A stretch of 64,000 bases of DNA, from assembly GCF_032401055.1 (NCBI RefSeq), contig NZ_CP135529.1:124001-188000 (forward strand). Direction: 5' to 3'. The notes below the pieces were generated by a model. It searched no databases, was not told where the DNA came from, and saw nothing but the letters and a program-made list of their open reading frames with translations. Shown one piece after another: positions 1 through 9,621 of this stretch (the first letter of the stretch is position 1; each line of letters begins with the position of its first letter). The translations under genes and the position numbers were made by a program. The stretch comes from Tardiphaga sp. 709. GTDB taxonomy: Bacteria > Pseudomonadota > Alphaproteobacteria > Rhizobiales > Xanthobacteraceae.

Positions 1-579
1 GCGCAGGGCGTCGGTCATGCCCAGGCCGAGCAGGGTCTGGAAGCTCGCGCGGGTTTCCGGCTTGAACAGCGCGTCGTTGATCCAGGCCGCCGGATTATAG
101 GCGTCTGCTGCCGCCGGGATGACGTTGAAGTCTCCGGCGAGAATCAACGGCTCTTCCGTCTTCAGCCGCAGCTTCGTGAATTCCTGTAGTCGCGACATCC
201 ATTTCAGCTTGTAGGGATACTTCTCGGTATCGACCGGATTGCCGTTCGGCAGATACAAGCAGGCAACCCGGACCACCCCGGATTTCAGCGACACCACACC
301 TTCGATGAAGCGCGCATGGAGATCCTCGTCGTCGCCTGCCAGCCGGGGCGTGGCTTCCTCCAGCGGATATTTCGAGAGCAGGGCGACGCCGTTGAAGGTC
401 TTCTGGCCGTGGGTGACTACATTGTAGCCGAGCGCCTCGATGGCCTCTCGCGGAAATGCCTCATCGACACATTTGATTTCCTGCAGGCAGACGATGTCCG
501 GCGCGCAGTCGCGCAGCCACGTCACCAGATGGTCCAGCCGCTGGCGGACAGAATTCACATTCCACGTCGCAATTCTCAT
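1..579 (-). CDS. xthA: Exodeoxyribonuclease III, 3' end cut by window edge
   Basis: This is the N-terminal 193 residues of an exonuclease III-type AP endonuclease; the rest of the gene lies beyond the left edge. The family removes nucleotides from 3' ends of duplex DNA and cuts at abasic sites in base excision repair. The translated start reads MRIATWNVNSVR, with the metal/substrate residues N7 and N9, then LQEIK with the magnesium-binding Glu at residue 34, and further on AGDFNVIP, the conserved Asp/Asn pair of the endonuclease/exonuclease/phosphatase fold. The ATG at 577-579 begins the conserved first strand, so no other start is needed. It is divergent from the RND adaptor gene that follows. 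Family assignment is firm; only the C-terminal His-containing motif cannot be checked here. Confidence 0.93.
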   Translation of the reverse strand, partial: MRIATWNVNSVRQRLDHLVTWLRDCAPDIVCLQEIKCVDEAFPREAIEALGYNVVTHGQKTFNGVALLSKYPLEEATPRLAGDDEDLHARFIEGVVSLKSGVVRVACLYLPNGNPVDTEKYPYKLKWMSRLQEFTKLRLKTEEPLILAGDFNVIPAAADAYNPAAWINDALFKPETRASFQTLLGLGMTDALR

Positions 580-739
580 CTGCTGGGATTCCGGTAACAA
601 CAATGGCAAAAATACGTCAACGTGGCATACCATCATCCCCGCCAACATGATAAGCTTTAAGCCTAAAGCGCACAGACGCTGTCTTTAAAGCTGCCATGGG
701 CGGGAAACGGGGGCGACCCGATCTTCTGTACCAGGTGAC

Positions 740-1879
740 ATGGACCATATGAAGAAACGCACATCGATCGCTCTACTCGTTCTCGTCGGCGCTGCCGCAG
801 TTGCGGCCTACACGACGCGCTCCTCGTGGACCGGTGGCAACACCAATGCACAGGCCCCGCAGCGCGCGCGGATCGTTGCGGTCGAGATTGCCAAGGCGGA
901 ACGCAAACCGGTTCCGGTCGATGTCGATTCGATCGGTACAGTAACGCCGATTTCGAGTGTCGCACTCAAGTCGCGGGTGGAAACCACCATCACCTCGGTG
1001 CATTTTGAAGACGGCGCCAAGGTCAAGGAAGGTGATCTGCTGTTCACCCTCGATTCGCGGCAGATCGATGCCCAGATCGAGCAGGCCGAAGGCACGCTGG
1101 CCCGCGATCAGGCCCAACTGGCCGGTGCGGAACGCGACGTGCGGCGCTTTACCGATCTGATCGGCAAGGGCGCGACCACGCAGGTCAGCGTCGACAATGC
1201 CAAGACCCAATCCGACATCCTGGCCGGAACCATCCGGGCCGATCAGTCGGCGCTCGACAATCTCAAGGTCCAGAAGAGCTATACCATCATCCGCGCGCCG
1301 TTCTCCGGCCGGATTAGTGCAGCCAATGTGAAGGTCGGCAATTTCGTGCGCCCGGCCGATACGGCGCCGCTCGCCACCATCAATCAGATGGCTCCGGTCT
1401 ATGTGTCCTTCGCCATTCCGCAGCGTGTGCTTGGCGACCTGCGCGAAGCGATGGCGGCGGGATCGACGTCGGTCATTGCGACCATCCCGAACAGCGGCCG
1501 TTCTGAAACCGGCAAGGTGGCGATGGTGGAAAACACAGTGGATTCCACCACCGGCATGGTCACCGTGCGCGGCATCATGAGCAATCCGAACGAAACCCTG
1601 TGGCCGGGCATTCTGGTACAGACCAAGCTGATCGTGCGCACTGAGGATGGCGTTGTTGTGCCCACCGTGGCTGTGCAACGCAGCCAGACCGGGAACTTCG
1701 TGTTCACGGTGAAGGACGGCGTCGCCCGTGTTCAACCTGTCGAAGTCGATCGCACCTTCCAGGGGATTTCGGTGATCACGTCAGGTTTAAAAGGGGATGA
1801 GGACGTCGTCGTCGACGGCCAGCTCCTGCTGACACAAGGCACACGGGTCGAAGCCCGGGCCCGCAAGGCCGGGGCATAA
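740..1879 (+). CDS. RND efflux periplasmic adaptor (membrane fusion protein)
   Basis: This is the adaptor of a tripartite RND efflux pump, bridging the inner-membrane permease and an outer-membrane channel. The 379-residue protein has an N-terminal hydrophobic anchor or signal at about residues 8-25. A barrel-sandwich/lipoyl segment follows (SRVETTITSVHFEDGAKVKEG region), then a helical hairpin around IEQAEGTLARDQAQLAGAERDV, and beta-barrel and membrane-proximal domains to the end, as in MdtA/AcrA-type proteins. The permease starts 4 bases after its stop, so the two are co-transcribed. The ATG at 740 has AGGTG five bases upstream; an in-frame ATG at 749 is an alternative. The substrate cannot be told from sequence, and no outer-membrane channel gene is adjacent. 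Confidence 0.92.
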   Translation: MDHMKKRTSIALLVLVGAAAVAAYTTRSSWTGGNTNAQAPQRARIVAVEIAKAERKPVPVDVDSIGTVTPISSVALKSRVETTITSVHFEDGAKVKEGDLLFTLDSRQIDAQIEQAEGTLARDQAQLAGAERDVRRFTDLIGKGATTQVSVDNAKTQSDILAGTIRADQSALDNLKVQKSYTIIRAPFSGRISAANVKVGNFVRPADTAPLATINQMAPVYVSFAIPQRVLGDLREAMAAGSTSVIATIPNSGRSETGKVAMVENTVDSTTGMVTVRGIMSNPNETLWPGILVQTKLIVRTEDGVVVPTVAVQRSQTGNFVFTVKDGVARVQPVEVDRTFQGISVITSGLKGDEDVVVDGQLLLTQGTRVEARARKAGA

Positions 1880-1882
1880 AAC

Positions 1883-4800
1883 ATGACCCTCTCGGAGCTC
1901 TGCATCCGTCGCCCTGTGATGACCACGCTCATCACGGCGACGATCATCGCGTTTGGCATTTTCGGTTTCCGACTGCTGCCGGTGTCTGCGCTTCCGAAAG
2001 TGGACTTTCCGACCATCGCGGTGACGGCGACGCTGCCGGGCGCCAGCGCCGACACGATGGCGGCCTCGGTCGCCGGCATCATTGAGCGTCAGCTCTCGAC
2101 CATCGCTGGCATCTCTTCGATGTCGTCGAGCTCGTCGCAGGGAACGACCCAGATCATCATTCAGTTCGATCTCAACCGCAATATCGATGCGGCAGCGCTG
2201 GACGTGCAGACTGCGCTGACGATCGCACAGCGCCGGTTGCCGATCGAAATGACGATCCCGCCGAGTTTCCGCAAGGTGAACCCCGGCGATTTCCCGGTGC
2301 TGTTCATTGCGCTGAGTTCATCGACGCTGCCGCTCTCGGCCGTCAATGAATTCGGCGATATCACCATCGGACAGGCGCTGTCGCAGATCCCCGGCGTGGC
2401 GCAGGTGCTGATCTATGGCACGCAGAAATTCGCCATTCGCGTGCAGGCCGATCCCGAAGCTGCGGCGGCTCGCGGATTGTCGCTTGAAGATATCCGCACG
2501 GCGGTGTCACGCGCGAACTCCTCGACGCCGGTCGGAACTCTGAACGGACCGAAGCAGGACATCTCGCTGCAGGCATCCGGACAGATGTCCAAGGCCGCCG
2601 ACTATGGCCAGGTCGTTGTTGCCTGGCGCAACGGCTCGCCGGTCAAGCTGAACGAAGTCGCCAAGATCTATGACGCAGTCGAAAACGACAAGGTCGCGAC
2701 CTGGTTGAATGGCGAGCGCGCCATCGTGCTGGCGATCCAGAAGCAGCCCGACGCCAACACGGTCGCCGTGGTCGACGGCGTCCGCGCCAAGCTGCCGTCG
2801 CTGCGCGCGCAATTGCCGCCAGCGGTCGAAGTCAATATGATGATGGACCGCTCGATCTCGGTCCGCGAAGCCGTCGCTGACGTCGAGGAGACATTGCTGA
2901 TCGCCGTTGTGCTGGTGATCTTCGTGATCTTCCTGTTCCTGCGCTCAGCCTCCGCGACCTTGATTCCCGCGCTGGCGGTGCCGATCTCGATCTTCGGCAC
3001 ATGCGCCGCGATGTATATGCTGGACTACTCCATCAACAACATGACGCTGCTGGCGTTAACCCTTTCCGTGGGCTTCGTGGTCGACGACGCCATCGTCATG
3101 CTGGAAAACATCGTCCGCCATATCGAACTCGGCATGAAGCCGTTCGACGCGGCGCTGAAGGGCGCACGCGAAATCGGTTTCACCATCGTCTCGATCACCT
3201 TCTCGCTGATCGCGGTGTTCATTCCCGTGCTGCTGATGGGCGGCATTGTCGGCCGCGTGTTCCGCGAATTCGCTGTGACGATTGCGGTGGCGATCATCGT
3301 CTCCGGCTTCGTGTCGCTGACGTTGACGCCTATGCTCTGCGCGCGCGTGCTCAAGGCGCACAATCCCGAGCACAAGGAAAATTTCATCCTGCGCGGTTTC
3401 GAGCGCATATTTGCGGCTTGGCTGCGCGGCTACGAATGGGCGCTCGATCGCGTGCTCGCACACAAGGGCATCATGCTGGTGGTGACGCTCGCGACCCTTG
3501 GCGGCACCGTCTATCTCTACAACATCGTACCAAAGGGCTTCTTCCCGCAGGAGGATACCGGCTTTCTGACCGGTACGACCGAAGCCGCAACCGATACGTC
3601 CTTCGAAGCGATGAGTGCGCGGCAGCAGGCGCTGGCCGATCTGCTGAAATCCGATCCTGCCGTCGAATACATCAACAGCACCGTGGGCTCGGGCGGTCCG
3701 AATGCGACGGCGAATTACGGTCGTCTGTTCGTCGCGCTGAAACCGCGCAAGGATCGTGATCCAGCACAGGTGGTGATGGCGCGGCTGCGGCAGAAGTCGT
3801 TGGCCGTTCCGGGCCTGCAGGCCTTCTTCCAGAGCATCCAGAATCTGAACATCGGCGGCCGGCCGTCGAAGAGCCAGTATCAATACGTGCTTCAGGGCAG
3901 CGACACCGACACGCTGTATCGCGTGTCGCCGGAGATGCGCGACCGCATCGCCAAGGTACCCGGTCTGCTCGACGTGACGACCGACCTCTACATCAAGAAC
4001 CCGCAGATGACGGTCGATATCGACCGCGAAAAGGCGGCGGTCTACGGCGTCACCGTCGATCAGGTTCGTAACCAGCTCTATAATGCGTTCGGCTCGCGCC
4101 AGGTCGGCACCATCTATATGCCGACCAACGACTATCAGATCATCCTGGAAGCACAGCCGCAGTTCCGGATCGATCCGAGCGATCTCTCCAAGCTCTATAT
4201 GAAGACGTCGAACAATCAGACCATTCCGCTGAGTGCGGTCGCGCGTCTGGTGCCGACGGTTGGGCCGCTGCAGATCAACCATCAGGGTCAGCAGCCGGCG
4301 GTGACGATCTCGTTCAACCTCGTGCCGGGCTATTCGCTGGGCTATGCGGTGGACCAGATCACGCAAATCGAGGCTGACTCCAAACTGCCGGTGACCATCG
4401 CCACCGGCTTCTCCGGCACGGCGCAGGTGTTCCAGGATTCATTGCGCGGGCAGGGCGTATTGATCCTCGCCGCTGTGTTCGCGGCCTTCGTGATCCTCGG
4501 CATTCTCTATGAGAGCTTCATCCATCCGATCACGATTATCTCCGGCCTGCCATCGGCGGGTATCGGCGCGATCCTGACGCTGATGCTGTTCAAGATGGAA
4601 ATGTCTGTGATCGCCATGATCGGCATCGTCATGCTGGTCGGCATCGTCAAGAAGAACGCCATCATGATGGTCGACTTCGCGCTCGAGCGTCGCCGCGTCG
4701 GCCTGTCGGCCGAACATGCGATCCGCGAGGCCGCGCTACTGCGTTTCCGCCCGATCATGATGACCACCTTCGCGGCCATCTTCGGCACGCTGCCGATCGC

Positions 4801-5011
4801 GCTCGGTGCCGGTGCCGGCGCCGAATTGCGTCAGCCACTTGGCGTCGCGGTGGTCGGCGGTCTGTGTGTCTCGCAATTGCTGACGCTGTTCATCACACCG
4901 GTCATCTACATCTATCTCGACCGCATCGACCGCAAGCTGAAGCGCAAGCTGCAGCCGCAGCTCGACGAAGAAGACCACGACGATCGTCCGCGCGTCGTAG
5001 CAGCGGAATAA
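1883..5011 (+). CDS. RND multidrug efflux permease (HAE1/MdtB-MdtC-like)
   Basis: This 1042-residue inner-membrane proton antiporter of the AcrB/HAE1 class has the normal family length. It shows the expected twin halves, each with a membrane helix followed by a large periplasmic porter loop and then five more helices. Proton-relay residues are in place: D401-D402 in GFVVDDAIVML (AcrB D407/D408) and the Lys pair K923/K924 in GIVKKNAIMMVDF. The N-terminus MTLSELCIRRPVMTTL is typical for MdtB/MdtC/MexF-like pumps. It is translated directly after the adaptor gene and probably forms one operon with it and perhaps with the amidohydrolase gene two bases beyond. Which outer-membrane factor it uses, and its substrates, are unknown. 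Confidence 0.94.
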   Translation: MTLSELCIRRPVMTTLITATIIAFGIFGFRLLPVSALPKVDFPTIAVTATLPGASADTMAASVAGIIERQLSTIAGISSMSSSSSQGTTQIIIQFDLNRNIDAAALDVQTALTIAQRRLPIEMTIPPSFRKVNPGDFPVLFIALSSSTLPLSAVNEFGDITIGQALSQIPGVAQVLIYGTQKFAIRVQADPEAAAARGLSLEDIRTAVSRANSSTPVGTLNGPKQDISLQASGQMSKAADYGQVVVAWRNGSPVKLNEVAKIYDAVENDKVATWLNGERAIVLAIQKQPDANTVAVVDGVRAKLPSLRAQLPPAVEVNMMMDRSISVREAVADVEETLLIAVVLVIFVIFLFLRSASATLIPALAVPISIFGTCAAMYMLDYSINNMTLLALTLSVGFVVDDAIVMLENIVRHIELGMKPFDAALKGAREIGFTIVSITFSLIAVFIPVLLMGGIVGRVFREFAVTIAVAIIVSGFVSLTLTPMLCARVLKAHNPEHKENFILRGFERIFAAWLRGYEWALDRVLAHKGIMLVVTLATLGGTVYLYNIVPKGFFPQEDTGFLTGTTEAATDTSFEAMSARQQALADLLKSDPAVEYINSTVGSGGPNATANYGRLFVALKPRKDRDPAQVVMARLRQKSLAVPGLQAFFQSIQNLNIGGRPSKSQYQYVLQGSDTDTLYRVSPEMRDRIAKVPGLLDVTTDLYIKNPQMTVDIDREKAAVYGVTVDQVRNQLYNAFGSRQVGTIYMPTNDYQIILEAQPQFRIDPSDLSKLYMKTSNNQTIPLSAVARLVPTVGPLQINHQGQQPAVTISFNLVPGYSLGYAVDQITQIEADSKLPVTIATGFSGTAQVFQDSLRGQGVLILAAVFAAFVILGILYESFIHPITIISGLPSAGIGAILTLMLFKMEMSVIAMIGIVMLVGIVKKNAIMMVDFALERRRVGLSAEHAIREAALLRFRPIMMTTFAAIFGTLPIALGAGAGAELRQPLGVAVVGGLCVSQLLTLFITPVIYIYLDRIDRKLKRKLQPQLDEEDHDDRPRVVAAE

Positions 5012-5013
5012 GG

Positions 5014-5865
5014 ATGTCTTCAATGCCGGTGAGAACACTCGCTGCGGCCGCTTTGCTGGCCGCACTCGTTGTTGCGCCTGTCTTCGCAGATGACCGGATC
5101 GAAATCTTCGACGCCCATATGCACTACAACTGGGAGCCGAAGCCGTATTACCAGCCCGACGAGGTACTTGAGGTCTTCAAGAAGAACCGCGTCACTGGCA
5201 TTCTCGCCACCAGCCGCCCGAACACCGGCACTCATGTGCTGATGGACGACAAGGCGAAGGGCAAGGCGGGCGGTCTGCAGGTCGTGCCGTTCATCCGGCC
5301 GTATCGCGTGCGTGCCGATATCGGCAGCTGGTTCAATGATCCCGTTATCTTTGATCTCGTGCAGGAGGAATTCAAGCGCGGCTATTATCGCGGCGTCGGC
5401 GAATTCCATCTGACCGGCAAGGCGGCCGATACCGAGATGGTCAAGAAGACCGTCGACTTCGCCGTCGCCAACAATCTCTATCTGCACGCCCATGCCGACG
5501 ACGAAGCGGTCGAGATTCTGATGCGGCATAATCCGCGCGCGCAGATCATCTGGGCGCATACCGGCTTCAGCCTCGCGCCGGATCGTGTCGCGGCGATGCT
5601 GGTAAAATATCCGAAGCTCTGGGGTGAGTTATCCTATCGCAGCGGCATCGTGGATGGATCAGGCAAGTTGACGCCGCAGTGGCGCGTGCTGTTTGAACGC
5701 TACCCCGATCGCTTCCTGCTGGGCTCTGACACCTGGGTGCCGGAACGCTGGGCGAGCTATGGCGATATCATGGATGGTTACCGCGCCTGGCTGGCGCAAC
5801 TGCCGCCGGCGGTCGCCAAACAGATCGCACACGGCAATGCGCGGGCGCTGTTCGCCGAGAAATAG
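5014..5865 (+). CDS. Exported amidohydrolase-family (TIM-barrel metal-dependent) hydrolase
   Basis: This 283-residue protein begins with a clear Sec signal peptide (AAAALLAALVVAPVFA, about residues 10-25), so it should act in the periplasm. The mature part opens with the metal-binding His-X-His motif (DAHMHYN, H35 and H37) of amidohydrolase-2-type TIM-barrel hydrolases. Later conserved positions are LHAHADD, IIWAHTGFS and the C-terminal Asp in LLGSDTWVPE, which together make a complete metal centre. The ATG at 5014 lies two bases after the permease stop. The reading frame stays open upstream inside the permease gene, but that part does not look like protein. The natural substrate is unknown; operon position suggests only co-expression with the efflux pump. 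Confidence 0.8.
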   Translation: MSSMPVRTLAAAALLAALVVAPVFADDRIEIFDAHMHYNWEPKPYYQPDEVLEVFKKNRVTGILATSRPNTGTHVLMDDKAKGKAGGLQVVPFIRPYRVRADIGSWFNDPVIFDLVQEEFKRGYYRGVGEFHLTGKAADTEMVKKTVDFAVANNLYLHAHADDEAVEILMRHNPRAQIIWAHTGFSLAPDRVAAMLVKYPKLWGELSYRSGIVDGSGKLTPQWRVLFERYPDRFLLGSDTWVPERWASYGDIMDGYRAWLAQLPPAVAKQIAHGNARALFAEK

Positions 5866-5891
5866 ACCGATCTAAATGAGCCGAATAGAGG

Positions 5892-6239
5892 TCAGATCGA
5901 GAAGCTGGTCCCGCAGCCGCAGGACGCCGTCGCGTTCGGATTGACGACGCGGAACGATGCGCCGATCAGGTCGTCGACGAAGTCGAGTTCGGAGCCGGCC
6001 AGGAACGGTGCTGACGAAGGGTCGACCAGCACCACGGCGCTGTCGCGTTCGATCAGGATGTCGTCGTCTGCCTTGGCGCGCTCGACGTCGAACTTGTACT
6101 GGAAGCCGGAGCAGCCGCCGCCTTCGACCGACACGCGGAGCATGGCGCCGTCGCCTTCGGTCTTGAGGATCTCGCCGATCCGGCGCGCAGCACGCGCGCT
6201 GACGGTGAGGGGGGCCTCGGTGACTGCAGTGTCGGTCAT
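5892..6239 (-). CDS. erpA: Iron-sulfur cluster insertion protein (A-type carrier, ErpA/IscA family)
   Basis: A 115-residue A-type carrier that receives assembled iron-sulfur clusters and delivers them to apoproteins. The three cysteine ligands are present: C43 in EGGGCSGFQ, and C107 and C109 in the terminal SCGCGTSF. The core starts at LTVSARAARRIGEIL. I place the start at the ATG at 6237-6239 (MTDTAVTEAPL), which has a GGAGAG-like ribosome site just upstream. The open frame extends further but without family similarity. It diverges from dgt, a neighbourhood common in alphaproteobacteria. IscA and ErpA cannot be separated reliably by eye; the absence of isc or suf genes nearby favours an ErpA-type housekeeping carrier. 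Confidence 0.9.
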   Translation of the reverse strand: MTDTAVTEAPLTVSARAARRIGEILKTEGDGAMLRVSVEGGGCSGFQYKFDVERAKADDDILIERDSAVVLVDPSSAPFLAGSELDFVDDLIGASFRVVNPNATASCGCGTSFSI

Positions 6240-6339
6240 ATCTGGCTCTCCGGGCAGGATTCGAACCATTTGAATCTGCCGCTCCCCATAGTTAAGTGCG
6301 GCAGGCTCAGGAATCAATTGGATCAAGGATAAACACGCC

Positions 6340-7554
6340 GTGTCGGTTGGAATGGCTGCTCCCCGCGCGCCCTATGCCTGCGACCCCGATCGCAGCCGCG
6401 GACGGCTGTTTTCCGAGGCTCCGAGCCGGACCCGCAGCGCGTTTCGCCGGGATTGCGACCGGGTCATCCATTCGACCGCGTTTCGGCGCCTCAAGCACAA
6501 GACCCAGGTCTTTGTGTTCCATGAGGGCGATCATTACCGGACCCGACTCACCCACACGTTGGAAGTGGCGCAGATTGCCCGCGCCGTGGCCCGGCAACTG
6601 GGCCTCGACGAAGATCTGACCGAGACGCTGGCGCTGGCCCATGACATCGGCCACCCGCCGTTTGGTCATGCTGGCGAGCGGGCGCTGGACGCTTGTCTCG
6701 AGGCCCATGGCGGCTTCGATCACAACGCTCAGACCCTGCGCCTCGTGACGTCGCTGGAGCATCGCTATCCGGAATTCGACGGCCTCAATCTGACCTGGGA
6801 GACCCTCGAAGGCATCGTCAAACACAACGGGCCGCTGACCGACGCGTCAGGCGCGCCTGTCGGGCGCTATGCGACCCACGGCGTGCCGTTCGGGATCACC
6901 GAATACGACCGGACCTTCGATCTGGAACTGTCGAGCTTCGCGTCAATGGAGGCTCAGGTTGCGGCGATTGCCGATGATATCGCCTATGACGCTCATGACA
7001 TCGATGACGGGCTGCGCGCAGGGCTGTTCACCGTCGATGACCTCAAGGCGATGCCGCTCACGCAAGGCATGATCGCCGAGATCGACACGCGCTATCCCGG
7101 TCTCGACGAGAGCCGCCGCGGCGCCGAACTGGTGCGCGAGCTGATTTCCTATCTGATCGGTGCGGTCGTCGGTGAGACGGAGCAACGACTCGGCGTGGTG
7201 CTGCCGAAGTCCGCGGAGGACATTCGCCGCTGCGGGCGCAAGCTCGTCGCGTTTCGTGCCGACGCGGCAGAAGCCGAGGCTGGGATCAAGGCCTTCCTCT
7301 GGCAGCACATGTATCGCCATGAGCGTGTCATGCGGGTGATGGTCGAGGCGGAATGTCTGGTTACCGACCTGTTCGCACGCTATCAGCGCGCGCCCGAGGA
7401 TCTGCCGCCTGAATGGCTGCCCCCTCAGGGCGCCGAGCCGGAATCGGAGGGCGAACAGGCGCGCCGGATCGGCAATTTCATTGCCGGGATGACCGACCGT
7501 TTTGCCATCACCGAACATATCCGGCTCTTTGACTCGACCCCCGAATTGCGTTAG
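6340..7554 (+). CDS. dgt: Deoxyguanosinetriphosphate triphosphohydrolase-like protein
   Basis: This 404-residue HD-domain enzyme hydrolyses dNTPs to deoxynucleosides and tripolyphosphate, helping to set the dNTP pool. The HD metal site is intact: H72 in [11 protein letters not shown] and the His-Asp pair H101-D102 in [16 protein letters not shown]. The N-terminal segment [26 protein letters not shown] is the usual family entry. The start gives [11 protein letters not shown]; a second in-frame ATG four codons in is possible. Its length fits the alphaproteobacterial non-Enterobacter type. It is divergent from erpA, with about 100 bases between them for both promoters, and argS follows on the same strand. 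Confidence 0.93.
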   Translation: MSVGMAAPRAPYACDPDRSRGRLFSEAPSRTRSAFRRDCDRVIHSTAFRRLKHKTQVFVFHEGDHYRTRLTHTLEVAQIARAVARQLGLDEDLTETLALAHDIGHPPFGHAGERALDACLEAHGGFDHNAQTLRLVTSLEHRYPEFDGLNLTWETLEGIVKHNGPLTDASGAPVGRYATHGVPFGITEYDRTFDLELSSFASMEAQVAAIADDIAYDAHDIDDGLRAGLFTVDDLKAMPLTQGMIAEIDTRYPGLDESRRGAELVRELISYLIGAVVGETEQRLGVVLPKSAEDIRRCGRKLVAFRADAAEAEAGIKAFLWQHMYRHERVMRVMVEAECLVTDLFARYQRAPEDLPPEWLPPQGAEPESEGEQARRIGNFIAGMTDRFAITEHIRLFDSTPELR

Positions 7555-7722
7555 GCGACACGTCTAAGTGCCTTTCAGGGCTTAAATATTTGTAATTTCC
7601 GTTGCCTTGCATTTGCTTGGATTCAAACAAAATGCAGCGGAACGCAAACCAAACCGCTATCCATCCTCCTGATACAAATCCAGCCGGAATGATCCGGCGC
7701 AAGTTCTGGTTCCCGTACCGCC

Positions 7723-9516
7723 ATGGCCACCACCGCTCCGTCCCCGCATCTGTTTGCCAACGTGCTCGCGCGCGTTCATGCGATTTGTAACGCCCTCGTC
7801 GGTGAACGCGTGCTGCCGGCCGGCATCGATCTGTCGCGCGTCGTCGTCGAGCCGACCAAGGATGCGTCCCATGGCGACATGGCGAGCAATGCCGCGATGG
7901 TGTTGGCGAAGGAGGCGAAAGCCAAGCCGCGAGATCTGGCTGACGCTATCGCTGCGAAGCTGCGCGAAGACGATCTGGTGACGTCAGTGGATGTCGCCGG
8001 ACCCGGCTTCATCAATCTCACGCTGAAGTCGTCCGCCTGGGCCGATGCGCTACGCGCGGTGTTGCGCGACGGTGCCTCGTATGGCCGGAGCGCTGTCGGC
8101 GCCGCGGAGAAGGTCAATGTCGAATACGTGTCGGCCAATCCGACGGGACCGATGCATGTTGGCCATTGCCGCGGCGCCGTGTTTGGCGATGCGCTGGCGA
8201 GTCTGCTCGATTGCGCCGGTTATGACGTCACCCGCGAATACTACATCAACGACGCGGGCGCACAGGTCGACGTGCTCGCGCGCTCGGCACATCTGCGCTA
8301 CCGCGAGGCGCTAGGCGAAGCCATCGGTGACATTCCGGAAGGCCTGTATCCCGGCGACTATTTGATGCCAGTGGGGCAGGCACTCGCGGCTGAGCACGGC
8401 GCTGCGCTGAATCAGATGCCCGAGGACAAGTGGCTGCCGATCACGCGCGCCAAAGCCATTTCCATGATGATGGAGATGATCAAGGGCGATCTCGCCGCGC
8501 TGAACATCTCCCACGAAGTGTTCTTCTCCGAGCGCTCGCTGATCGCAGGCAGCACCGATATGGTCGGCGCGACCATCGATTTCCTGCGCGCCAAGGGCGA
8601 CGTCTATGAGGGCCGGTTGCCACCGCCGAAGGGCAAGCCGATCGACGACTACGAAGACCGCGAGCAGACCCTGTTCCGCGCCACGGCCTATGGCGACGAT
8701 GTCGACCGTCCGCTGCTGAAGTCGGATGGCGGCTACACGTATTTTGCGTCCGATATCGCCTATCACAAGACCAAGTTCGACCGCGGCTTCCTCAACATGG
8801 TCGACGTCTGGGGCGCCGATCACGGCGGCTACATCAAGCGTGTGCAGGCGGCGATCAAGGCGGTGACGGCAGGGAAGGCCGAGCTCGACGTCAAGATCGT
8901 GCAGCTTGTGAAGCTGCTGCGCAACGGCGAGCCGGTGAAGATGTCGAAGCGCTCCGGCGATTTTGTTACCTTGCGCGAAGTGGTCGACGAGGTCGGCTCC
9001 GACGCAGTGCGCTTTATGATGCTGTTCCGCAAGAACGACGCGGTGCTCGATTTTGACCTCGCCAAGGTGATCGAGCAGTCCAAGGACAATCCGGTTTTCT
9101 ATGTCCAGTACGGGCATGCCCGCGGCCATTCGATCTTCCGCAATGCGCGGGAGATGCTGGCCGACCTGCCTCTGGAAACCGAGCCGCGCATTGCCTATCT
9201 GAAAGACGCGGTGATGGAGCGGCTCGACGATATCGCCGAACTGGGCCTGATGCGGCAGTTAGCATTGTACCCACGGATGATAGAATCTGCGGCCACAGCG
9301 CACGAGCCGCACCGCATCGCTTTCTATCTGTATGATCTCGCCAGCGAATTTCATGCGCTCTGGACGCGCGGACGCGATATGCCTCATTTACGCTTCATTA
9401 TCACTAATGATGCAGAACTTACTAAAGCGCGATTGGCACTCGTCCAGAGCGTCGTCTCAGTCCTGGCTTCGGGCCTCGCCGTTCTCGGCGTCACCGCACC
9501 GGACGAGATGCGGTAG
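7723..9516 (+). CDS. argS: Arginine--tRNA ligase
   Basis: This 597-residue class I aminoacyl-tRNA synthetase charges tRNA-Arg. It has the N-terminal additional domain of ArgS (about residues 1-100) and the HIGH-type signature HVGH at residues 145-148 within [14 protein letters not shown]. The KMSKS-type loop KMSKRSG lies near residues 406-412, and an all-helical anticodon-binding domain fills the last 130 residues. The start ATG begins [15 protein letters not shown]. Length and motif order are normal. It heads a long same-strand run (SPOR protein, nagZ, scpA, scpB, tatABC, serS) that is well conserved in related alphaproteobacteria. Nothing unusual is seen. Confidence 0.97.
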   Translation: MATTAPSPHLFANVLARVHAICNALVGERVLPAGIDLSRVVVEPTKDASHGDMASNAAMVLAKEAKAKPRDLADAIAAKLREDDLVTSVDVAGPGFINLTLKSSAWADALRAVLRDGASYGRSAVGAAEKVNVEYVSANPTGPMHVGHCRGAVFGDALASLLDCAGYDVTREYYINDAGAQVDVLARSAHLRYREALGEAIGDIPEGLYPGDYLMPVGQALAAEHGAALNQMPEDKWLPITRAKAISMMMEMIKGDLAALNISHEVFFSERSLIAGSTDMVGATIDFLRAKGDVYEGRLPPPKGKPIDDYEDREQTLFRATAYGDDVDRPLLKSDGGYTYFASDIAYHKTKFDRGFLNMVDVWGADHGGYIKRVQAAIKAVTAGKAELDVKIVQLVKLLRNGEPVKMSKRSGDFVTLREVVDEVGSDAVRFMMLFRKNDAVLDFDLAKVIEQSKDNPVFYVQYGHARGHSIFRNAREMLADLPLETEPRIAYLKDAVMERLDDIAELGLMRQLALYPRMIESAATAHEPHRIAFYLYDLASEFHALWTRGRDMPHLRFIITNDAELTKARLALVQSVVSVLASGLAVLGVTAPDEMR

Positions 9517-9621
9517 ACAGGGGACGGCCGCTCACATGGGGATCTGTGGGTGGTTCTTGATAGCAGCTGTTTCGTTTGAAAAGCGGGTTGGCGGCTTTCC
9601 CGAAGGGGATGCGACATCACA

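Noticed and set aside
773-1735. Long minus-strand frame opposite the RND adaptor gene
   Set aside because: It is His/Arg/Asp-rich, as expected for a GC-rich antisense shadow; the plus-strand adaptor explains the region fully.
6243-6275. GGATTCGAACC just upstream of erpA, resembling a reverse-strand tRNA T-arm
   Set aside because: The T-stem does not pair beyond two bases and the string overlaps the erpA ribosome-site region.
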